Source of the DNA: Croceivirga sp.
GTDB taxonomy: Bacteria; Bacteroidota; Bacteroidia; Flavobacteriales; Flavobacteriaceae
Assembly (NCBI GenBank): GCA_028281025.1
Contig: JANQKR010000011.1
Location: forward strand, 1 to 64,000
Length of the DNA: 64,000 nucleotides
Direction: 5' to 3'
Position numbers and translations under genes: made by a program. The notes beneath the pieces were generated by a model. The model had not been told where the DNA came from. It ran no database searches and saw only the letters and a program-made list of their open reading frames with translations. Below, in pieces: positions 43,058-52,476 of the stretch (the stretch's first letter is position 1; the number at the start of each line of letters is the position of its first letter).

Positions 43058-43582
43058 ATGAAAAAATTAATGCTGTCCCTTCTCTGTGTTACCACTTTCA
43101 ATTCCTTTGCACAAGAGGACATGACCGTACAAAATTCCATTCAAGGAATGGTGGGCTTTGTCCAAGGTCAAGTTGTGCAATTGGCCGAGGCTTTTGATGA
43201 ATCCCAATATGACTGGAGACCCGCGGAAGGTGTCCGCTCGGTGAGGGAATCCCTTCTTCACATCGCATCCGCCAATTATTTTTTGGCATCCAAAATGGGC
43301 TATGCCCCACCAGAAGATGTGGATTTTATGACCATGGAAGCAAAGATTACCGGTAAGGACAACGTTATTGCGGCATTGAAAAAATCCAATGCGTTTATTT
43401 TGGACAAAATTACCCAGGAGGAAACTACCAAATTGGGTGAGGAAGTGGATTTTGGTTTTATGAAAATGAACAGGCTTAGTGGACTTTTGGTCGTATTGGA
43501 CCACAATGGGGAACATAAAGGGCAATTGATCGCCTATGCACGTTCCAATGGGGTAACACCACCGTGGAGCGCGGCCCAATAA
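43058..43582 (+). CDS. DinB-family protein, exported
   Basis: 174 residues with signal peptide MKKLMLSLLCVTTFNSFAQ, then a DinB/YfiT four-helix bundle. The usual three metal-binding histidines can be placed in SLLHIASANY, VLDHNGEH and EHKGQLIAY. Family members are metal-dependent thiol transferases or unknown enzymes; a secreted member is less usual. Terminator immediately after the stop. Confidence 0.85.
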   Translation: MKKLMLSLLCVTTFNSFAQEDMTVQNSIQGMVGFVQGQVVQLAEAFDESQYDWRPAEGVRSVRESLLHIASANYFLASKMGYAPPEDVDFMTMEAKITGKDNVIAALKKSNAFILDKITQEETTKLGEEVDFGFMKMNRLSGLLVVLDHNGEHKGQLIAYARSNGVTPPWSAAQ

Positions 43583-43583
43583 T

Positions 43584-43614
43584 AAAAAAAGCCCCAAATT
43601 TGGGGCTTTTTTAA
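43584..43614. terminator. Perfectly palindromic intrinsic terminator
   Basis: gccccaaatttggggc at 43591-43606 flanked by A-run and T-run; symmetrical, so it can work on both strands. The next gene starts only 10-12 bp beyond it. Confidence 0.9.
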
Positions 43615-43623
43615 ACCTTAATT

Positions 43624-44592
43624 TTGAAGTCCCAAAGAAAAACAACCATTTATTTTTTGATTCCTCCAGAGGTCCAACTCCTGGATATTACAGGTCCTGC
43701 CCATATATTTTATGAAGCCAAGGAATACGGGGCCGAAATCAACACCTTATATCTGGGTATGACGACCGCAGGTGAGGAGATTTCCAGCGCTGGCCTTTCT
43801 TTGGGCAAACTTAGACCCTACAAGGAATACATTCTTGGAGAAAACGACTTACTTTTTATCCCAGGAATGGAATCCCATTTATTCCTAAATGCCGACTTTA
43901 CCACAACATATGGCGCTTTCCTGAAATGGCTAAGGGACCAATATAAACATGGGGCTAAAATCTGCTCTGTCTGTACAGGAGCCTATATATTGGCATTTGC
44001 GGGATTGTTGGATGGGAAAAGTTGTACGACGCATTGGAAGTATTTTGATGACTTTTCCCTACGGTTTCCAAACGCACAATTGCTAAAAGATCGTCTATTG
44101 GTCAAAGATAACACCCTGTATTCCAGTGCTGGAGTGTCATCGGGCATCGATTTGGCGTTGTTCCTTTTGGAAGAACTGTTTGGACCGGTTTTTACCTCCA
44201 AAATCGCCAAAGAAGTTGTCATTTACTTAAGAAGGACCGAAAGTGATCCCCAATTGAGCGCCTTCCTACAGTACCGGAACCATGTGGACACCCGTATACA
44301 TCAGGTTCAGGATTTGATTTCCCAAAATCTGGACAAAAAAATAAAGATTCAGGAATTTGCGGAAAAGGTATATATGAGTCCAAGGAACCTGACCCGATTG
44401 TTCAAAAAAACGGTTGGACTCACCCTTGGGGCCTATCAAGATCAATTACGTTTGGAATTGGCCCAAAAACTGATCCTGGAAGGTGAAAAAATAAGCTTTG
44501 TTACTTCGGCCTGTGGGCTAAAAAGTACCAATCAACTTCGAAATCTTTTCAAAAAGTACCTCAAAAAGCTTCCCTCGGAAGTAGTGCGCTAA
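43624..44592 (+). CDS. GlxA-family regulator (DJ-1/PfpI sensor plus AraC HTH)
   Basis: 322 residues from TTG 43624, chosen because homology to the DJ-1 domain begins at once (IYFLIPPEVQLLDITGP) and no ATG occurs before it ends. The N-terminal DJ-1/PfpI domain has the nucleophile-elbow Cys in CSVCTGAYILAFAGLLDGK; the C-terminal ~100 residues are an AraC-type double HTH (IKIQEFAEKVYMSPRNLTRL, then YQDQLRLELAQKL). It probably binds a small ligand and controls the adjacent secreted DJ-1 protein. The TTG overlaps a TAATTTTG box, so either the start or the promoter reading is wrong. Confidence 0.87.
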   Translation: MKSQRKTTIYFLIPPEVQLLDITGPAHIFYEAKEYGAEINTLYLGMTTAGEEISSAGLSLGKLRPYKEYILGENDLLFIPGMESHLFLNADFTTTYGAFLKWLRDQYKHGAKICSVCTGAYILAFAGLLDGKSCTTHWKYFDDFSLRFPNAQLLKDRLLVKDNTLYSSAGVSSGIDLALFLLEELFGPVFTSKIAKEVVIYLRRTESDPQLSAFLQYRNHVDTRIHQVQDLISQNLDKKIKIQEFAEKVYMSPRNLTRLFKKTVGLTLGAYQDQLRLELAQKLILEGEKISFVTSACGLKSTNQLRNLFKKYLKKLPSEVVR

Positions 44593-44672
44593 TTGGCCCA
44601 ATGTTGCGTACTCTTGTCCTTTTGGATAGCTGGAAGCCCTTATAACTTTGTCGGTAATTCAAAAATCAAAAA

Positions 44673-45707
44673 ATGGACAGATTACTTATACATTCCTTTG
44701 TTTTGTTCGTTACCTTGCTACTCAATGCCCAACCCAATGGTGATTCCATCTATGTTTGTCCTCCCTGCGGCAACACCTGCGATGATATGGAATACCAGGA
44801 GCCAGGGGTATGTAATCATTGCAATATGTTACTAGTTCGAAAAGATTTGTCAAAAACCATCGCCTTTTACCTGCAAGACGGCGTTGAGGTGTTGGATTTT
44901 GCAGGCCCTATGGAGGTTTTTTCCTATGCTGGGTACAACGTTTTTACCGTTTCGGCAACTACAGCGCCCATAAAATCCCAGGGCATTCTGACCATTGTAC
45001 CCGATTACAGCATTGACAATGCACCAAAGGCGGATATTTTGGCCTTTTTTGGAGGTAATTCATCAGTCGCCTCCCAGAATAAAAAGGTTATCGATTGGGT
45101 CAAAAAACAAGAAAACGTCCAACACTATTTTTCCGTTTGTACCGGTGCCTTTATACTGGCCGAGGCAGGTCTATTGGATGGTAAAACGGCAACCACCTTT
45201 CACGATGCACTGGAAGGCCTGGAAAATGGATATTCCAAAATAGATGTGCGAAGAAATGTCCGTTTTGTGGACAATGGGAAGGAAATTACAACCGCTGGAA
45301 TTTCAGCGGGTATAGATGGGGCATTGCATTTGGTGGCCAAGTTGCAGGGCGTGAACGCGGCCAAGCGCACTGCATATTATATGGAATACGACAATTGGAA
45401 CATAGGTGATGGTTTGATCTTAACGGATACCGATCCGTATGCGGAAACTATTTCCAGCGAGGTGCTAAAAACCTTTGTCGGAACTTACGAATACAAAAAT
45501 GGAGGTACAATTGAAGTAGCCCATGACCTTAAGAACGGGAACCTTATCACAGTTATGGGCAGCAACCGTTATCCCATTTACCACGAAGAAGGAAATTTGT
45601 TTTCCGATGTGAACAACGAACCTATCTTTTTTGAAAAGGATGGGCAAAATCAGGTTACGGGGTATTTTTTGGATAAAGGAGGGAAAGTGTTCAAAAAGCT
45701 GGACTAA
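44673..45707 (+). CDS. Secreted DJ-1/PfpI protein with heavy-metal-binding N-terminal domain
   Basis: 344 residues, modular: signal peptide (LIHSFVLFVTLLLNAQ), then a short metal-binding head with CPPCGNTCDDM and GVCNHCNMLLV that resembles the heavy-metal-binding domain found on copper efflux proteins, then a DJ-1/PfpI domain (about 65-255) with Cys in FSVCTGAFILAEAGLLDGK, and a C-terminal DUF3471-like beta domain (FVGTYEYKNGGTIEV). Its DJ-1 part is homologous to that of the GlxA-like regulator upstream. Periplasmic enzyme or chaperone acting on a metal-linked or carbonyl substrate is an inference. Confidence 0.82.
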   Translation: MDRLLIHSFVLFVTLLLNAQPNGDSIYVCPPCGNTCDDMEYQEPGVCNHCNMLLVRKDLSKTIAFYLQDGVEVLDFAGPMEVFSYAGYNVFTVSATTAPIKSQGILTIVPDYSIDNAPKADILAFFGGNSSVASQNKKVIDWVKKQENVQHYFSVCTGAFILAEAGLLDGKTATTFHDALEGLENGYSKIDVRRNVRFVDNGKEITTAGISAGIDGALHLVAKLQGVNAAKRTAYYMEYDNWNIGDGLILTDTDPYAETISSEVLKTFVGTYEYKNGGTIEVAHDLKNGNLITVMGSNRYPIYHEEGNLFSDVNNEPIFFEKDGQNQVTGYFLDKGGKVFKKLD

Positions 45708-45718
45708 GGAATTCGCCC

Positions 45719-46348
45719 TTATTTTTTTTGGGGCAAATACACCACTTTTTTGGTTTCAAAAAAATTTTCCTCAAAAAAATCCTTTAAATCAAAGAGTTGG
45801 GCCGTTCTATATGGGGCCAATTCCTCGGTGAGGTCACCCCCTTTTAAATAAAGAATTCCATTCCTGCGCTCATGGGCGGCGTCTTTTTTGATCTTCCCCT
45901 TTGTCCAGTGCACAAAAGTGGGCATGGCGGCAACGGCACGGCTTACGATAAAATCGAACTCCCCCGGCAAATCCTCCACTCTGGAATGGTGTGCAGTCAC
46001 ATTTTCCAAACCCAAGCCTTCAATGACCTCATGTACCACCTTTATCTTTTTTCCAATGGCATCAACCAGGACAAACTGGGTTCTTGGAAAAAGAATGGCC
46101 AATGGAATTCCCGGAAAACCCCCACCGGTCCCCACATCCAAAATTTCGGAACCTTCATTGAACCTTTGAACTTTGGCTATCCCCAAAGAATGTAATACAT
46201 GTCGGAGATAGAGCTCATCAATATCCTTTCTTGAAACCACATTGATTTTTTGGTTCCAATCCTGATAGAGGTGTTCAAGTGCTTCAAATTGAAGAAACTG
46301 CCCCTTGGAAAGTGAGGGAAAGTACTTGAGAATCGTTTCGACACCCAT
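45719..46348 (-). CDS. rsmG: 16S rRNA (guanine527-N7)-methyltransferase
   Basis: 209 residues, full length. SAM site ILDVGTGGGFPGIPLAILFP (first residues of the motif), NVVSRKDIDELYLRHVLHS at the N terminus, and DFIVSRAVAAMPTF. It methylates G527 of 16S rRNA; loss gives low-level streptomycin resistance in other bacteria. It is divergent from the fatty acid desaturase and convergent with the DJ-1 gene. Confidence 0.95.
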   Translation of the reverse strand: MGVETILKYFPSLSKGQFLQFEALEHLYQDWNQKINVVSRKDIDELYLRHVLHSLGIAKVQRFNEGSEILDVGTGGGFPGIPLAILFPRTQFVLVDAIGKKIKVVHEVIEGLGLENVTAHHSRVEDLPGEFDFIVSRAVAAMPTFVHWTKGKIKKDAAHERRNGILYLKGGDLTEELAPYRTAQLFDLKDFFEENFFETKKVVYLPQKK

Positions 46349-46446
46349 GAAAACCTGTTAATTTGTCAAAAATAATACTTTTACCTAGTGAGATTCCGTT
46401 ATTTTTGGAACTAATCTATCGACTAAAGATTGCGCAAATCAATTTT

Positions 46447-47550
46447 ATGAATAAAGATACCATACGCTTTTCGCGAAAAGACTCCGCACAATTTTTTAGA
46501 ACACTGAACAAAAGGGTCAACCATTATTTTAAGGAAAAGGAAATTAAAAAAACCGGAAACTGGAAGCTTCACCTAAAGACCATCGTGATGTTTTCAATAT
46601 TCCTTTCCCCTTATTTTTTGATGCTCACGCTTAACCTTCCCACCTGGGTACAATTTCTATTGACCGTTGTTATGGGGGTTGGCATGGCCGGTGTTGGAAT
46701 GAACGTAATGCATGATGCCAACCACGGTTCCTATTCCAGTAAAAAATGGTTGAACAAGGTCCTTGGCAGCAGCATGTACCTTTTGGCAGGAAACGTTTAC
46801 AACTGGCAGGTACAACACAATGTGCTGCACCATACCTATACCAATATCCATGAGCATGACGAGGATATGGAAGCAGGAAGGATACTGAGATTCTCCAAAC
46901 ATACCGAGTGGAAAAAACACCACAAGTTCCAACATTGGTATTCCCTTTTTCTTTATGGACTGCTCACTTTTAACTGGGCCATTACCACTGACTTTAAGCA
47001 GATGTACAACTATACCAAAAGAAAGTTGGCCTATGGTAAATTTCCGAATCCCGTTCTGAATTGGAGCACATTGGCCATAACCAAGGCACTTTACTTCACC
47101 ATTTGGATTGTTCTTCCCATCCTATTCTTTGACATCCCCTGGTGGCATGTGTTCATAGGCTTTTTTGTAATGCATTATGTTGCTGGACTCATCCTAAGTG
47201 TGGTATTCCAATTGGCCCATATTGTGGAGGATGCAGAAACCCCACTACCGGATGAAACAGGGACCATGAAAAATACCTGGGCCATCCATCAATTGTTCAC
47301 TACCGTGAACTTTGGCACAAAAAATAAGGTCATCAATTGGTTTACCGGTGGCTTGAACCATCAGGTGGAACATCATATTTTTCCACATATCAGCCATATC
47401 CATTACACAAAAATTGCCAAAATTGTTAAGGAAACCGCTAAGGAATTTAATTTACCCTATCACGAATATAAAACTACCAGAAAAGCTATAATTTCGCACT
47501 TCAAACATTTGAAGGAGTTGGGACAACCTCCACTCAACTATCAATACTAG
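46447..47550 (+). CDS. Membrane fatty acid desaturase (acyl-CoA / front-end type)
   Basis: Start at ATG 46447 (MNKDTIRFSRKDSAQFF); the upstream extension is out of keeping with homologues and lies in the promoter region. 367 residues. Histidine boxes: HDANHG, HNVLHHTYTNIHEHDED and HQVEHHIFPHISH, with QLAHIVEDAE in between; di-iron membrane desaturase with four TM helices. The third box HxxHH with preceding His is the front-end desaturase type. No cytochrome b5 domain is fused. It inserts a cis double bond in acyl chains, possibly to adjust membrane fluidity. Confidence 0.92.
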   Translation: MNKDTIRFSRKDSAQFFRTLNKRVNHYFKEKEIKKTGNWKLHLKTIVMFSIFLSPYFLMLTLNLPTWVQFLLTVVMGVGMAGVGMNVMHDANHGSYSSKKWLNKVLGSSMYLLAGNVYNWQVQHNVLHHTYTNIHEHDEDMEAGRILRFSKHTEWKKHHKFQHWYSLFLYGLLTFNWAITTDFKQMYNYTKRKLAYGKFPNPVLNWSTLAITKALYFTIWIVLPILFFDIPWWHVFIGFFVMHYVAGLILSVVFQLAHIVEDAETPLPDETGTMKNTWAIHQLFTTVNFGTKNKVINWFTGGLNHQVEHHIFPHISHIHYTKIAKIVKETAKEFNLPYHEYKTTRKAIISHFKHLKELGQPPLNYQY

Positions 47551-47556
47551 CGAAAA

Positions 47557-48744
47557 ATGAGCAACCAACTTTCAGACAGAATCAACCGCCTTGTTCCATC
47601 GGCAACCTTGGAAATGGCGGCAAAAGCCCGTGAACTTAGGGCAGCGGGAAAAGATGTTATTGGATTAAGCCTTGGGGAACCGGACTTTAACACCCCGGAC
47701 TACATCAAGGAAGCCGCCAAACAGGCCATAGACGATAACTACAATTCCTACACCCCCGTAGACGGTTATATTGAACTGAAAGATGCCATTATAACGAAAT
47801 ATAAAAGAGACAATGGGCTGACGTACAATCGCTCCCAAATTGTAGTATCCACCGGCGCAAAACAGTCACTGTACAACGTGGCACAGGTGTGTCTCAACCA
47901 AGGTGATGAAGTTATCCTTCCCTGCCCATATTGGGTTAGTTACAGCGATATTGTAAAACTCTCTGGAGGGGTACCGGTTGAAGTTCCAACATCCCTGGAA
48001 ACGGACTTTAAAATGACTCCGGACCAGTTGGAAGCAGCGATTACACCCAAAACCAAAATGTTATGGTACAGTTCCCCATGTAATCCAAGCGGCTCCATTT
48101 ACGGCACTAAGGAGCTCAGGGCCATAGCAGACGTTCTACAAAAACACCCACAAATTTTGGTGGTCAGCGATGAAATTTATGAGCACATCAATTATGGGGT
48201 TACGGAACACGCCTCCATGGCCGCTTTTGAAGATATGTACGACCGCACGATTACGGTGAACGGTGTGGCAAAAGCATTTGCCATGACCGGCTGGCGAATT
48301 GGCTACATAGGCGCACCTTCCTATATTGCCCGGGCCTGTAATAAACTTCAGGGCCAGGTTACCAGTGGTGCCAATTGTATTGCCCAAAGGGCCGTTATTA
48401 CTGCATTGTTGGAATCCCCCAATAGAATCCATCATATGGTGGATGAATTCAAAAACCGAAGGAAACTCATTCTGGGGCTTTTGAATGAAATAGATGGATT
48501 TGAATGTAATGAGCCTGAAGGGGCCTTTTACGTATTCCCCGACATTTCCTCCTTTTTTGGAAAGGAGCTGAATGGGGTCAAAATCAATAATGCTTCTGAC
48601 TTTGCCATGTATTTGTTGGAAAATGCCAATGTAGCCACGGTTACAGGTGATGCCTTTGGAAATCCCAACGGAATCCGGATTTCCTATGCAGCTTCCGAGG
48701 AACAGATCAAAGAGGCCTTATCACGAATAAAACAGGCCGTCTAA
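47557..48744 (+). CDS. PLP-dependent aminotransferase (aspartate aminotransferase type I)
   Basis: 395 residues. Motifs of subgroup I-beta: LSLGEPDFNTPDYI, YSSPCNPSGSIYG with the PLP-contacting Asn, VVSDEIYEHI and the PLP lysine in NGVAKAFAMTGWRIGYIGAP. Probable aspartate/prephenate-type aminotransferase. It lies 6 bp after the desaturase gene and overlaps the convergent trkH gene by 4 bp. Confidence 0.94.
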   Translation: MSNQLSDRINRLVPSATLEMAAKARELRAAGKDVIGLSLGEPDFNTPDYIKEAAKQAIDDNYNSYTPVDGYIELKDAIITKYKRDNGLTYNRSQIVVSTGAKQSLYNVAQVCLNQGDEVILPCPYWVSYSDIVKLSGGVPVEVPTSLETDFKMTPDQLEAAITPKTKMLWYSSPCNPSGSIYGTKELRAIADVLQKHPQILVVSDEIYEHINYGVTEHASMAAFEDMYDRTITVNGVAKAFAMTGWRIGYIGAPSYIARACNKLQGQVTSGANCIAQRAVITALLESPNRIHHMVDEFKNRRKLILGLLNEIDGFECNEPEGAFYVFPDISSFFGKELNGVKINNASDFAMYLLENANVATVTGDAFGNPNGIRISYAASEEQIKEALSRIKQAV

Positions 48745-50231
48745 ATTCGCTTCCAGAAATAGGGTACGACCAAAATCAATACCGTAAAAAGTTCCAGTCT
48801 TCCCAGTAGCATTAGGAATCCGCACCACCATTTCCCAAAAGCAGGTAAGGCGCTAAAGTTGACCACGGGATTTAGGTCTCCCAAAGCGGGACCAACATTC
48901 CCCAGGGAGGAAGCCGCCCCACCTATGGCCGATTCAAAATCAAGACCCAAAAAACCCAAAACCAATGCGCCAATAATGAACAGCAACATATAAAGCACAA
49001 AAAAGCCTATGATATTATAGACAATATGTTCACTCACCACTTTTTTATTGAAGCGAACAGGAATGATTGCGTTGGCATGTAATGTCCGTTTAAACTCCAA
49101 TAGGCCATTCTTGATGATCAGTAGATGGCGCATCACTTTAATCCCACCCGAGGTAGACCCTGCGCAGCCCCCAAGAAACATCAACCCAAAGAAGAAAACC
49201 GTCAAAAACGGCGTCCAGTTGGTGAAATCCGCGGTCACAAAACCAGTTGTGGTTATAATGGCCAATACTTGAAAAAGGGCATGCCTAAATGCGCTCTCCC
49301 CTTGGCCTAAAACCTGCGGATGATAGTCGGAAACAGGGACATTGGCTTGATAGTAAACAATGAGCCCCGCCACAATGGTAAACACCATAATAAAAATGGC
49401 GTACACCCTAAATTCCTCATCTTTCAAAATACGCTGTACCTTTCCCGTAAAGGCGAAATAGCTCATTACAAAGTTGGTCCCTGCCAAAAACATAAAGACC
49501 ATGATAATATATTGTATCAACGGACTGTTGTTCCAATGGGCAATACTGGCGTTTTTCGTTGAAAAACCACCTGTGGAAAGGGTGGAAAGCGCATGATTGG
49601 CGGCATCAAAAATGGACATTCCGGCCAATTTCAACAAGACGGTTTCTGCCAAGGTATATCCCACATAAATCAACCATAACCGTTTTGCCGTATCCGTAAT
49701 TCTTGGATGTAGCTTATCCCCTCCTGGTCCTGGGGCCTCGGCGGCAAAAAGCTGCATGCCACCAATACCCAAAAGTGGCAATATGGCAATTGCCAAAACT
49801 ATAATTCCCATTCCCCCGATCCAGTGGGTCAAACTTCGCCAAAACAAAATCCCCTTGGGCAGGGATTCAATATCATTCAGGATGGAGGCTCCCGTTGTGG
49901 TATATCCCGAAATGGTCTCAAAAAAGGCATTGGTAACATCTGGGATCGCGCCTGAAAAAATATAGGGTAAAACTCCTGATAGGGACATCACCAACCATCC
50001 AAAAGTCACAATAATATAACCTTCCTTTCGCTTTACCTCCTTTCTATGGCCCCGGGTATAGAACATGGCCATAACCCCTATAAGCATAGTCACTATGGCG
50101 GCCAAAAGAATATCCAGTGTTGCACCATCCTTGTAAAAACCACTCACACCGCCGGCCAGTAACATAAATGAGCCATTGCACAATAACAGCAATCCCATGA
50201 TATGAAGGATGATCCTAAAATTGAGCCACAT
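48741..50231 (-). CDS. trkH: Trk potassium uptake membrane subunit
   Basis: 496 residues, about ten TM helices, with four pore loops typified by TTTGASILNDIE, TLSTGGFSTKNASI, TTGFVTADFTNW and SLGNVGPALGD. It imports K+ through the channel gated by the cytoplasmic TrkA ring. Its ATG overlaps the stop of trkA by one base (TAATG), showing translational coupling. Confidence 0.95.
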   Translation of the reverse strand: MWLNFRIILHIMGLLLLCNGSFMLLAGGVSGFYKDGATLDILLAAIVTMLIGVMAMFYTRGHRKEVKRKEGYIIVTFGWLVMSLSGVLPYIFSGAIPDVTNAFFETISGYTTTGASILNDIESLPKGILFWRSLTHWIGGMGIIVLAIAILPLLGIGGMQLFAAEAPGPGGDKLHPRITDTAKRLWLIYVGYTLAETVLLKLAGMSIFDAANHALSTLSTGGFSTKNASIAHWNNSPLIQYIIMVFMFLAGTNFVMSYFAFTGKVQRILKDEEFRVYAIFIMVFTIVAGLIVYYQANVPVSDYHPQVLGQGESAFRHALFQVLAIITTTGFVTADFTNWTPFLTVFFFGLMFLGGCAGSTSGGIKVMRHLLIIKNGLLEFKRTLHANAIIPVRFNKKVVSEHIVYNIIGFFVLYMLLFIIGALVLGFLGLDFESAIGGAASSLGNVGPALGDLNPVVNFSALPAFGKWWCGFLMLLGRLELFTVLILVVPYFWKRI

Positions 50232-51580
50232 TAGAGAAAGAGCTTTTCTATTCTTGGAATGGCTTTTGGCAGGGCACAGACAACCACCTTATCGCCCTCG
50301 GTAATTTTAAAATCCCCCAAGGCAATGATCCCTTCACCATCCCGGATTACTCCTCCGATGATAGCTTCACGGGGAAAATTCAGTTCCTTGATGATCTCCC
50401 CATTGACCACTGAAGTGCTTTTTACCTCAAACTCCAAAATCTCGGCATTGAGGTTGTTCAAACGTGTAACCGCCAAAACTTCCCCCCTACGGATGTATCG
50501 AAAAATAGTGTTTGCGGCCAATAGCTTTTTATTGATCAGGGTATCTATTCCTATGGACTGTGACAACTGAAAATAATCCATATTTTCCACTAAGGCGATG
50601 GTCTTCTTTATCTTTCGGGACTTCGCTACCAGGCAGGACATGATATTGGTCTCAGAGTTTCCCGTAACGGCAATAAAGGCATCCATGGATTCCAAACTTT
50701 CTTCTTCCAAAAGTTCCACATTGCGCCCATCTCCATTAATGACCAGGGCATTGGGAATGTCGTCTGCAATATCAAAAGCTTTTTCCTTGTTTTTTTCAAT
50801 AAGTTTTACGTTGAACTTATTGGAACACAAATCCCTGGCCGTTTTATAGCCTACCTTACTACCGCCCAAGATCATTACGTTCTTGATTTCACGCCTTTGC
50901 ATTCCCGTGAGCTTGTACAAATCGTCCACCCCTCCTTTATTCGTGATAAAATAGACCTGATCGCCTTCCTTAAAAACGGTGTCACCCCGCGGAATTAAGG
51001 TATATTGCGTTCCCATGCGTTGCAGGGCAATGGGCATAAAGTGCAATTCGGGAAAAATCTTTGCCGCCTCTTTCACCATTTTGCCCACGAAGGCTGCCGT
51101 TTTTGGCAAAAATACACCCACCATGGTCAAAAGGCCCTCCTCAAACTCATAGGTGTCATTAAATGCTGATTGATTCAGCAAAAGCTGAATTTCAGATGCC
51201 GCCAATTCTTCTGGGGAAATCAGTTCGTCGATACCCAATTCATCGAACTTGATCAGTTCTTTGTTGTCCACAAATTCGGTATTGGATATCCTGGCAATGG
51301 TTTTTTTGCTGCCCAATTGCTTTGCAAGCAGGCAAAAAGTCAGGTTTGTGGTTTCTGAGGCCGTAACCCCTATGACCAAATCCGAGGAATCCACCTTGGC
51401 ATCACGAAGCACCGCTACAGAAGTAGCGTCGCCTCTTAAGACCCGTATGTCCAAATGGCTGTCGGCATACGCCAGACTCTCTTTATCCGTATCTATTAAC
51501 GTAATCTCCTGCGCTTCATAAGAAAGTAGTTTGGCCAAATGGAAACCTACCTCTCCCGCACCTGCAATGATAATTTTCAT
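50231..51580 (-). CDS. trkA: Trk potassium uptake regulatory subunit
   Basis: 449 residues with two RCK halves, each with a Rossmann NAD motif (IIIAGAGEVGFHLAKLLS at the N terminus and VMILGGSKVGYKTARDL in the middle) and a RCK_C domain after each. It forms the nucleotide- and ligand-gated ring under TrkH. Upstream gene of a two-gene operon with trkH. Confidence 0.95.
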   Translation of the reverse strand: MKIIIAGAGEVGFHLAKLLSYEAQEITLIDTDKESLAYADSHLDIRVLRGDATSVAVLRDAKVDSSDLVIGVTASETTNLTFCLLAKQLGSKKTIARISNTEFVDNKELIKFDELGIDELISPEELAASEIQLLLNQSAFNDTYEFEEGLLTMVGVFLPKTAAFVGKMVKEAAKIFPELHFMPIALQRMGTQYTLIPRGDTVFKEGDQVYFITNKGGVDDLYKLTGMQRREIKNVMILGGSKVGYKTARDLCSNKFNVKLIEKNKEKAFDIADDIPNALVINGDGRNVELLEEESLESMDAFIAVTGNSETNIMSCLVAKSRKIKKTIALVENMDYFQLSQSIGIDTLINKKLLAANTIFRYIRRGEVLAVTRLNNLNAEILEFEVKSTSVVNGEIIKELNFPREAIIGGVIRDGEGIIALGDFKITEGDKVVVCALPKAIPRIEKLFL

Positions 51581-51720
51581 TTCCTTCTAAAACTGGTCAC
51601 CATATCCAAAACGGAAAGAATGCAACGGCTGGACCCTGTCCTATTCCGTACCATGGTCATAAAATTAAGTAGGACAAAAGTAAACATTTTATTTAGCAGC
51701 CAAGGCGTTTACGGTTGTGT

Positions 51721-51728
51721 TATCTTTG
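51721..51728 (+). promoter_or_regulatory. Candidate -7 promoter element (TATCTTTG) for ubiE-porT
   Basis: TATCTTTG ends 15 bp before the ATG at 51744. It supports 51744 rather than the longer in-frame start at 51717, which lies upstream of the box. Confidence 0.6.
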
Positions 51729-51743
51729 CCCACAAAATTGCAC

Positions 51744-52472
51744 ATGGCCAAAAACGTAAATCCCTATAAGGAATCCCAACTGGGCAAAAAGGCCCAGGTC
51801 ACGCAGATGTTCGATACCATTTCCAAGAACTACGATGGGTTGAACAGGGTTATTTCCCTTGGCATAGATGTAAAGTGGCGTAGGCGGGTGGTGGATATTG
51901 TATCCAAATCCAAACCTGAAAACATATTGGACATTGCCACGGGTACAGGTGATTTGGCAATCAATCTCCAAAAAAGTGGGGCCAAAAGCATTATTGGATT
52001 GGACATCTCCCCTGGCATGTTGGAAATTGGAAGGAAAAAGGTGGAGGATAAAAATTTGGATAGCATTATTGAAATGGTCATTGGCGATAGTGAAAACCTA
52101 TCTTTTACCGATAATATGTTTGATGCTGTTACCGTTGCCTTTGGCGTCCGGAATTTTGAGAATCTGGAAAGGGGACTTTCAGAAATCCATAGGGTTTTGA
52201 AACCTAATGGCAAATTTGTGGTCCTGGAAACCTCCGTTCCCACTAAATTCCCATCCAAACAGGGCTATCATATCTATAGCAAATACATTCTTCCCACCAT
52301 TGGCAGGCTTTTTTCAAAAGATAAGATAGCGTACAACTATCTTTCCGAATCTGCGGCGGCTTTTCCTTTTGGGGAGGACTTCAACAATATTTTGCGAAAA
52401 ACGGGGTTTATAGATGTGGAGAACAGACCCCAAACGCTTGGGGTTGCAACCATATATGTAGCCTCAAAGTGA
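51744..52472 (+). CDS. ubiE: Demethylmenaquinone methyltransferase
   Basis: Start at ATG 51744 ([19 protein letters not shown]). 242 residues. Family signatures: [44 protein letters not shown] and [14 protein letters not shown]. It carries out the last methylation in menaquinone synthesis, the quinone used by the Na+-NQR of this window. porT follows after 4 bp, a pairing common in Bacteroidota. Confidence 0.95.
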   Translation: MAKNVNPYKESQLGKKAQVTQMFDTISKNYDGLNRVISLGIDVKWRRRVVDIVSKSKPENILDIATGTGDLAINLQKSGAKSIIGLDISPGMLEIGRKKVEDKNLDSIIEMVIGDSENLSFTDNMFDAVTVAFGVRNFENLERGLSEIHRVLKPNGKFVVLETSVPTKFPSKQGYHIYSKYILPTIGRLFSKDKIAYNYLSESAAAFPFGEDFNNILRKTGFIDVENRPQTLGVATIYVASK

Positions 52473-52476
52473 TTCG

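Noticed and set aside
42843-43061. 72-residue plus frame before the DinB-like gene
   Set aside because: It covers the promoter box and overlaps the start of the next gene; no signal, domain or plausible composition.
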